A stretch of 63,592 nucleotides of DNA from Lactobacillus kalixensis DSM 16043 (GTDB lineage: Bacteria; Bacillota; Bacilli; Lactobacillales; Lactobacillaceae). A program made the translations under genes and the position numbers. Shown here piece by piece: positions 59,101-63,592 of this stretch. The first letter of the stretch is position 1, and every line of letters begins with the position of its first letter. The notes beneath the pieces are model-generated. The model saw only the letters and a list, made by a program, of their open reading frames with translations, was not told where the DNA came from and made no database searches. The stretch covers positions 1 through 63,592 of the forward strand of contig NZ_AZFM01000012.1 of NCBI RefSeq assembly GCF_001434335.1, given 5' to 3'.

Positions 59101-59748
59101 GTTTGGGATACTGTTCGTCAAGCTGGTATGGATAAAGATGGTAAGACTGTTCTTTACGATGGTAGAACCGGTGAACCATTCCACAACCGTGTATCAGTTG
59201 GTGTTATGCACTACTTGAAGCTTACTCACATGGTTGATGATAAGATCCACGCTCGTTCAATTGGGCCTTACTCATTGGTTACTCAACAACCACTTGGTGG
59301 TAAAGCACAATTTGGTGGACAGCGTTTCGGTGAAATGGAAGTTTGGGCCCTTGAAGCTTATGGTGCTGCTTACACATTGCAAGAAATCTTGACTTACAAG
59401 TCAGATGATGTTGTTGGTCGTGTGAGAGCATATGAAGCTATTGTTAAGGGTGAAAGAATTCCTAAGCCAGGTGTTCCAGAATCATTCCGTGTTCTTGTTA
59501 AGGAATTGCAATCCTTAGGTTTGGACATTCGTGTTCTTGATATGGATCATCATGAAATTGAATTACGCGATATGGATGATGACTCAAATGAACATTTGAA
59601 CATCGATTCATTATCACGTATGGCTGAAGAACAAGAAAAGAAGAAGTTAGCCAAAGAAACTGATCAATCAGAAGATAAGGATAAAAATACTGAAGATGCT
59701 CCACAAGAAGCACCAGTAGATGAATCCGACGATAAAGTTTCTAAGTAG
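56107..59748 (+). CDS. rpoB: RNA polymerase beta subunit
   Basis: A 1,213-residue subunit of RNA polymerase forming one side of the active-site cleft. The rifampicin region [20 protein letters not shown] then [12 protein letters not shown] keeps the wild-type Asp, His and Ser contact positions; His for the usual Asn after DQ is at a variable site. The start is TTG at 56107, giving [18 protein letters not shown] as in lactobacilli, with AAAGGATG six bases upstream; ATGs at 56077 and 56098 in the same frame precede or lie in the RBS. The C-terminus ends in an acidic extension of about 40 residues. rpoC follows 14 bp later. Confidence 0.97.
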   Translation: MLNGHVVNYGKHRTRRSFSKIKEVLKLPNLTDVQTQSYKWFLDQGIKEVFDDIMPISDFSGKLSLEYVGYKLQKPKYTVDEARDHDATYAAPMHVTLKLTNQETGEIKTQDVFFGDLPLMTESGSFIVNGAERVIVSQLVRSPGVYYSGEFDKNGRQIFGTTVIPNRGAWLEYETDAKNVSYVRVDRTRKLPLTVLIRAMGLGSDSEILEMFGQSDTLQFTLDKDVHKNPADSRVAEALKDIYERLRPGEPKTTDSSRSLLFARFFDPRRYDLAPVGRYKLNKKLSLKNRLYGQTLAETLADPDTGEIIAKKGTVVTHAVMDTLEKYLDRDDFKMVTYEPSKEGVLGGEPITVQEVEVFSKVNPERVVKLISNGHIDKDVKNLTPADVLASINYFFVLQDSIGTTDDIDHLGNRRIRRVGELLQNQFRIGLARMERVVRERMSIQDPSTVTPQQLINIRPIVASIKEFFGSSQLSQFMDQHNPLSELTHKRRMSALGPGGLTRDRAGYEVRDVHYTHYGRLCPIETPEGPNIGLINSLASYAIINKYGFIETPYRRVSWETHKVTDKIDYLTADVEDNYIIAGANTPLNEDGSFKEDLILARHKEDNVEVSPDKIDYMDVIPKQVVSVASACIPFLENDDSNRALMGANQQRQAAPLINPHSSLVGTGMEYRAAHDSGAAPLAKAAGTVEYVDGNEIRIRREDGTLDKYILEKYRRSNNSKSYNQTPNVKKGDKVEVGDVIANGPTMDHGELALGQNPLIAFMTWNMYNYEDAIMLSERMVKDDVYTSITIEDFESEARDTKLGPEEITRELPNVGEDALKDLDAEGIVRVGAEVHDGDILVGKVTPKGVTELSAEERLLHAIFGEKAREVRDTSLRVPHGGGGIVQDVKVYTREAGDELSPGVNTMVRVYIAQKRKIQVGDKMSGRHGNKGTVAAVMPEEDMPYLPDGTPVDICLNPMGVPSRMNIGQLLELHLGAAARQLGIHVATPVFDGANEDDVWDTVRQAGMDKDGKTVLYDGRTGEPFHNRVSVGVMHYLKLTHMVDDKIHARSIGPYSLVTQQPLGGKAQFGGQRFGEMEVWALEAYGAAYTLQEILTYKSDDVVGRVRAYEAIVKGERIPKPGVPESFRVLVKELQSLGLDIRVLDMDHHEIELRDMDDDSNEHLNIDSLSRMAEEQEKKKLAKETDQSEDKDKNTEDAPQEAPVDESDDKVSK

Positions 59749-59762
59749 TAGGAGGTAAACTT

Positions 59763-62700
59763 TTGATCGACGTAAATAAGTTCGAAAGTATGCAAATTGG
59801 TCTTGCATCACCTAACAAGATCAGAAGCTGGTCATATGGTGAAGTTAAGAAGCCTGAGACCATCAACTACCGTACTTTAAAGCCAGAAAAAGATGGTTTA
59901 TTTGATGAACGAATCTTTGGACCAACTAAAGATTGGTCATGTGCGTGTGGTAAATACAAGGGTGTTAGATATAAGGGTATCGTTTGTGATCGATGCGGGG
60001 TTGAAGTAACCTCAGCTAAGGTCAGAAGAGAACGTATGGGTCACATTGAATTAGCTGCCCCAGTTACTCATATCTGGTACTTCAAAGGTATTCCATCAAG
60101 AATGGGTTTGGTTTTGGATATTTCACCAAGACTTCTTGAAGAAGTAATTTACTTCGCTGCATACATCGTAATTGATCCAGGTGATACTGATCTTGAACCT
60201 AAGCAACTTCTTACTGAAGCTGAATACCGTGAACAAAAAGCTAAATACGGCAACCGTTTTGAAGCTAAGATGGGTGCTGAAGCTGTTCGCGAATTACTTC
60301 AAAAGGTAGACCTTGAAAAAGAAGTAGCTGATTTAAAGAAAGAATTGCAAAGTGCTACTGGTCAAAAGCGTACTCGTGCAATTAGAAGATTGGATATCTT
60401 AGACGCATTCAAGAATTCTGGCAATAAACCTGAATGGATGGTTATGGATGCTGTTCCAGTTATTCCACCAGATCTTCGTCCAATGGTTCAATTGGAAGGT
60501 GGACGTTTTGCAACCTCTGACTTGAACGATTTGTACAGACGTGTTATTAACCGTAATAACCGTTTGAAGAGATTGCTTGACTTAAACGCACCAAACATTA
60601 TTGTTCAAAACGAAAAGCGTATGCTTCAAGAAGCCGTTGACGCTTTGATCGATAACGGTCGTCGTGGTCGTCCAGTTGTTGGACCAGGTAACCGTCCACT
60701 TAAGTCACTTTCACACATGCTTAAAGGTAAGCAGGGACGTTTCCGTCAAAACTTGCTTGGTAAGCGTGTTGACTACTCAGGTCGTTCAGTTATCGATGTT
60801 TCACCATTATTGAAGTTCTACCAATGTGGTGTTCCTCGTCCAATGGCATTGGAATTGTTCAAGCCATTCGTAATGCATGAATTAGTTAAGCGTGGTATTG
60901 CTTCTAACATTAAGAATGCTAAGCGCAAGATTGATCGTGAAGATGACGATATCTGGGATGTACTTGAAGACGTTATTAAGGAACGTCCAGTTCTTTTGAA
61001 CCGTGCACCTACTCTTCACCGTTTGAGTATCCAAGCCTTCGAACCAGTTTTGGTTTCAGGTAAGTCAATCAGACTTCACCCGTTAGCTTGTGAAGCTTAC
61101 AACGCCGACTTCGATGGGGACCAGATGGCCATCCACGTTCCATTGTCAGATGAAGCTGTTGCTGAATCACGTTTGTTAATGCTTGCTGCTCACCACATCT
61201 TAGCACCTAAGGATGGTAAGCCAATCGTTACTCCTTCACAGGACGTTGTGCTTGGTAACTACTGGTTGACTCAAGCTGAACGTGGTCGTGAAGGTGAAGG
61301 AATGATCTTCAGTTCACCAGCAGAAGCAACTGTAGCTTACGAAAATGGTGATATTCACTACCACACTATGATTGGTATTGCTGCTGATTCAATGCCTAAG
61401 AAGCCATGGCCAAATGATTTTAAACACGGCATTTTCGTAACTACTTATGGTAAGCTTGTCTTCAACCAGATCTTCCCAGAAGATTACTACTACATCAATG
61501 AACCAACTGAAGCTAACTTGAACAACCCAGTTGACGTTAAGTACTTCTTAAAGGAAGGCGAATCTATTCAAGATAAGATTGATCAAGTAAGTTCAGACTT
61601 GATCGACACTCCATTCAAGAGTGGTTTCTTGTCAGATTCTATTGCTACTATTTACAAGTACTACAAGGTTCAAAGAACTTCTGAATACCTTGATGACTTG
61701 AAGAAGTTAGGTTACGTAAGTTCAACTACTTCCGGTATTACTATCGGTATGAATGATGTTCCAGAAATCACTGACAAGGATGAAAAGGTAGACAAGGCTC
61801 ACAAACAAGTTGACATTGTTTCTAAGCAATTCAGACGTGGTTTGATTACTGAACAAGAACGTCACGACCGAGTAATTAGCATTTGGAATGCATGTAAGGA
61901 CGAAGTTCAAAACGAAATCGCTCAAATTTACGATCCAAGAAACCCAATTACTATCATGGCCGACTCAGGTGCCCGTGGTAACATTTCTAACTTTACTCAG
62001 TTAGCCGGTATGCGTGGTTTGATGGCCACTCCTAACGGTGGTTTGTTCGAAATTCCTGTTACTTCAAACTTCAAGGAAGGTTTGTCAGTACTTGAATTGT
62101 TCATGTCCACTCACGGTGCTCGTAAAGGGATGACTGATACTGCCTTGAAGACTGCTCAGTCAGGTTACTTGACTCGTCGTTTGGTTGACGTTGCTCAGGA
62201 CGTTATTATCCGTGAAGATGACTGTGGTACCGACCGTGGTATTACTGTCAGCTCAATCATGGAAGGTGACGAAATGATCGAACCATTATTCGATCGTTTA
62301 GTTGGTCGTTTCACTGCTGAAACTGTTAAGAACCCTGAAACTGGTGAAACCATCGTTGCTAGAGACGTTATGATGGATGAAAACTTGGCACACAAGGTTG
62401 TTGATGCGGGTGTAACTCATGTCAAAATTCGTTCAATCCTTACTTGTGACACTCCACACGGTGTCTGCCGCAAGTGTTACGGTATGAACCTTGCTACTGG
62501 TGAAGAAGTTGAAGTTGGTGAAGCAGTAGGTACTGTTGCCGCTCAATCAATTGGTGAACCAGGTACTCAGCTTACTTTGAGAACTTTCCACAACGGTGGT
62601 GTTGCCGGTGCTGAAGATATTACTCAAGGTTTGCCTCGTGTTCAAGAATTGTTCGAAGCTCGTAACCCTAAGGGTCGTGCTACAATTTCTGAAGTTGATG

Positions 62701-63434
62701 GTGTAATTGATTCAATCCAAGAAAACCCAGCAGATCATACTCGTGAAATTACTGTTAAGGGTAAGATTGATACTAGAACTTACAGTGTTGCTTACACTGC
62801 TTCAATTGCCGTTTCTGAAGGCGACTTCGTTCACCGTGGTGACAAGTTGACTCTTGGTTCTGTTGACCCTAAGGAATTGATCCAAGTAACTGATACTTTG
62901 ACTACTGAAAAGTACATCTTAGCTGAAGTTCAAAAGGCCTACAGAATGCAGGGTGTAGACATTTCTGATAAGCACGTCGAAGTATTGACTCGTCAAATGC
63001 TTCAAAAGGTTCGTGTTCTTGATCCAGGTGAAACTGACATCTTGCCAGGCGAAATCATGGATATTGGTCAATTCAGGGACCGCAACAAGGAAGTTATTAT
63101 TTCTGGTGGTATTCCTGCAACTGCTCAAAGTGTCATCTTGGGTATTACTAAGGCTGCCCTTGAAACTAACAGTTTCTTGTCAGCTGCTTCATTCCAGGAA
63201 ACTACTCGTGTTCTTACTGATGCATCAATCAGAGGTAAGAATGATCCACTTCTTGGTCTTAAGGAAAATGTTATTATCGGTAAGATCATTCCAGCTGGTA
63301 CTGGTATGCCTGTTTACCGTAACATGGAACCTGAATCAGACGTTAAGAAGCCAGAATCTGTTTACTCAATTGCTGATATCGAAAAGCAAATGAAGGAAGA
63401 TGCTGAGCATAAAGACGCTGAACCACAAAAATAA
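59763..63434 (+). CDS. rpoC: RNA polymerase beta' subunit
   Basis: A 1,223-residue catalytic subunit. N-terminal zinc site [20 protein letters not shown] (about 60-79), active-site Mg-binding NADFDGDQM (about 452-460), bridge/trigger region [23 protein letters not shown] (starting about 782), and second zinc site [16 protein letters not shown] start at 59763 behind TAGGAGGT. The acidic C-terminal tail ends [12 protein letters not shown]. Closed by the terminator at 63459-63500. Confidence 0.97.
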   Translation: MIDVNKFESMQIGLASPNKIRSWSYGEVKKPETINYRTLKPEKDGLFDERIFGPTKDWSCACGKYKGVRYKGIVCDRCGVEVTSAKVRRERMGHIELAAPVTHIWYFKGIPSRMGLVLDISPRLLEEVIYFAAYIVIDPGDTDLEPKQLLTEAEYREQKAKYGNRFEAKMGAEAVRELLQKVDLEKEVADLKKELQSATGQKRTRAIRRLDILDAFKNSGNKPEWMVMDAVPVIPPDLRPMVQLEGGRFATSDLNDLYRRVINRNNRLKRLLDLNAPNIIVQNEKRMLQEAVDALIDNGRRGRPVVGPGNRPLKSLSHMLKGKQGRFRQNLLGKRVDYSGRSVIDVSPLLKFYQCGVPRPMALELFKPFVMHELVKRGIASNIKNAKRKIDREDDDIWDVLEDVIKERPVLLNRAPTLHRLSIQAFEPVLVSGKSIRLHPLACEAYNADFDGDQMAIHVPLSDEAVAESRLLMLAAHHILAPKDGKPIVTPSQDVVLGNYWLTQAERGREGEGMIFSSPAEATVAYENGDIHYHTMIGIAADSMPKKPWPNDFKHGIFVTTYGKLVFNQIFPEDYYYINEPTEANLNNPVDVKYFLKEGESIQDKIDQVSSDLIDTPFKSGFLSDSIATIYKYYKVQRTSEYLDDLKKLGYVSSTTSGITIGMNDVPEITDKDEKVDKAHKQVDIVSKQFRRGLITEQERHDRVISIWNACKDEVQNEIAQIYDPRNPITIMADSGARGNISNFTQLAGMRGLMATPNGGLFEIPVTSNFKEGLSVLELFMSTHGARKGMTDTALKTAQSGYLTRRLVDVAQDVIIREDDCGTDRGITVSSIMEGDEMIEPLFDRLVGRFTAETVKNPETGETIVARDVMMDENLAHKVVDAGVTHVKIRSILTCDTPHGVCRKCYGMNLATGEEVEVGEAVGTVAAQSIGEPGTQLTLRTFHNGGVAGAEDITQGLPRVQELFEARNPKGRATISEVDGVIDSIQENPADHTREITVKGKIDTRTYSVAYTASIAVSEGDFVHRGDKLTLGSVDPKELIQVTDTLTTEKYILAEVQKAYRMQGVDISDKHVEVLTRQMLQKVRVLDPGETDILPGEIMDIGQFRDRNKEVIISGGIPATAQSVILGITKAALETNSFLSAASFQETTRVLTDASIRGKNDPLLGLKENVIIGKIIPAGTGMPVYRNMEPESDVKKPESVYSIADIEKQMKEDAEHKDAEPQK

Positions 63435-63439
63435 ATAAA

Positions 63440-63453
63440 TTCTGTTAGAGAAA
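63440..63453 (+). repeat. Other half of the rpoB-rpoC long-range inverted repeat
   Basis: TTCTGTTAGAGAAA, five bases after the rpoC stop codon, exactly complementary in the same mRNA to 56081-56094. Confidence 0.6.
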
Positions 63454-63458
63454 CTTAA

Positions 63459-63500
63459 AATAAGAGTTCCTATCCAAGTGATAGGGGCTCTTATTTTTTT
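63459..63500 (+). terminator. rpoBC terminator
   Basis: Long stem AATAAGAG..CCTATC/GATAGG..CTCTTATT, loop CAAGT, T-run. Confidence 0.88.
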
Positions 63501-63592
63501 GCTTACAGCGAAAGTAAAATCTAAGAAATATTAAAAACGCAAATTGCAATAATAAGTTGGACACTTTATGCAGCTTGATAGATGTTATCTAA

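Noticed and set aside
63540-63592. Possible edge of an insertion sequence (TTGGACACTTTATGC and GATAGATGTTATC near the window end)
   Set aside because: Only about 50 bp are available, with no transposase frame or second inverted repeat; it cannot be supported.

Overview
The window looks like chromosome of a low-GC Lactobacillus of the acidophilus/gasseri/johnsonii/crispatus kind. The evidence is AT-rich DNA, strong AGGAGG-type ribosome binding sites with frequent TTG and GTG starts, Lactobacillus-type RpoB, RpoC, L-lactate dehydrogenase and GMP synthetase, a YSIRK/LPXTG mucus-binding-type adhesin, and the gene order ldh, pth, mfd, rqcP, divIC, S1 protein, tilS, ftsH, hslO, dusB, lysS, tRNAs, clpC, rpoB, rpoC. 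I cannot fix the species from the sequence alone. Placement is by recognition of families, not by any search.

Layout. 1-5.8 kb: purine genes (xpt-pbuX behind a guanine riboswitch; guaA on the other strand) around a membrane-bound XRE regulator and a related membrane protein. 6.1-16.2 kb: one giant cell-wall adhesin gene interrupted by a single in-frame TAA, leaving a secreted N-terminal piece and a start-less 2.6-kilocodon piece with about 14 Ig-like (MBG-type) repeats and an LPQTG anchor. 16.3-22.9 kb: small accessory genes (DUF2316 protein, Ser-rich anchored protein, two-helix K+ channel, Rrf2 regulator with an NmrA/QorB-type reductase, PPOX-fold protein, Lsa-type ABC-F ATPase behind a leader-peptide attenuator, a lone RelE-like protein, two unknowns). 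22.9-29.5 kb: amino-acid permease, alpha-1,6-glucosidase, then a four-gene amino-acid ABC transporter operon preceded by a strong promoter, a 27-codon ORF with the run KCCCSCM, and two tandem terminators. 29.6-34.4 kb: rpmE2, murF, cshA, acpS, alr. 34.4-39.5 kb: MFS exporter with LysR regulator, DHFR-like and GNAT proteins, CBS/ACT protein, ldh. 39.6-63.4 kb: conserved housekeeping block ending in rpoBC.

The most interesting signals lie between genes. (1) The Cys-codon leader in front of the ABC transporter, whose four proteins contain only one cysteine in about 980 residues; together these suggest cysteine-sensing attenuation of a cystine or sulfur-amino-acid importer. (2) A 20-codon leader peptide plus a 16-bp terminator in front of the ABC-F gene, as in antibiotic-induced attenuators. 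(3) A 14-nt perfect complementarity between the rpoB ribosome-binding region and the 3' untranslated region just after rpoC, plus a terminator inside the rpoB leader. (4) The RNA half of a type I toxin-antitoxin locus at 17.64-17.76 kb with no toxin gene. (5) A dead two-gene module at 52.0-52.9 kb flanked by two about 83-bp copies of the lysS terminator region. All functional readings of these are inference; the sequence features themselves are directly visible.
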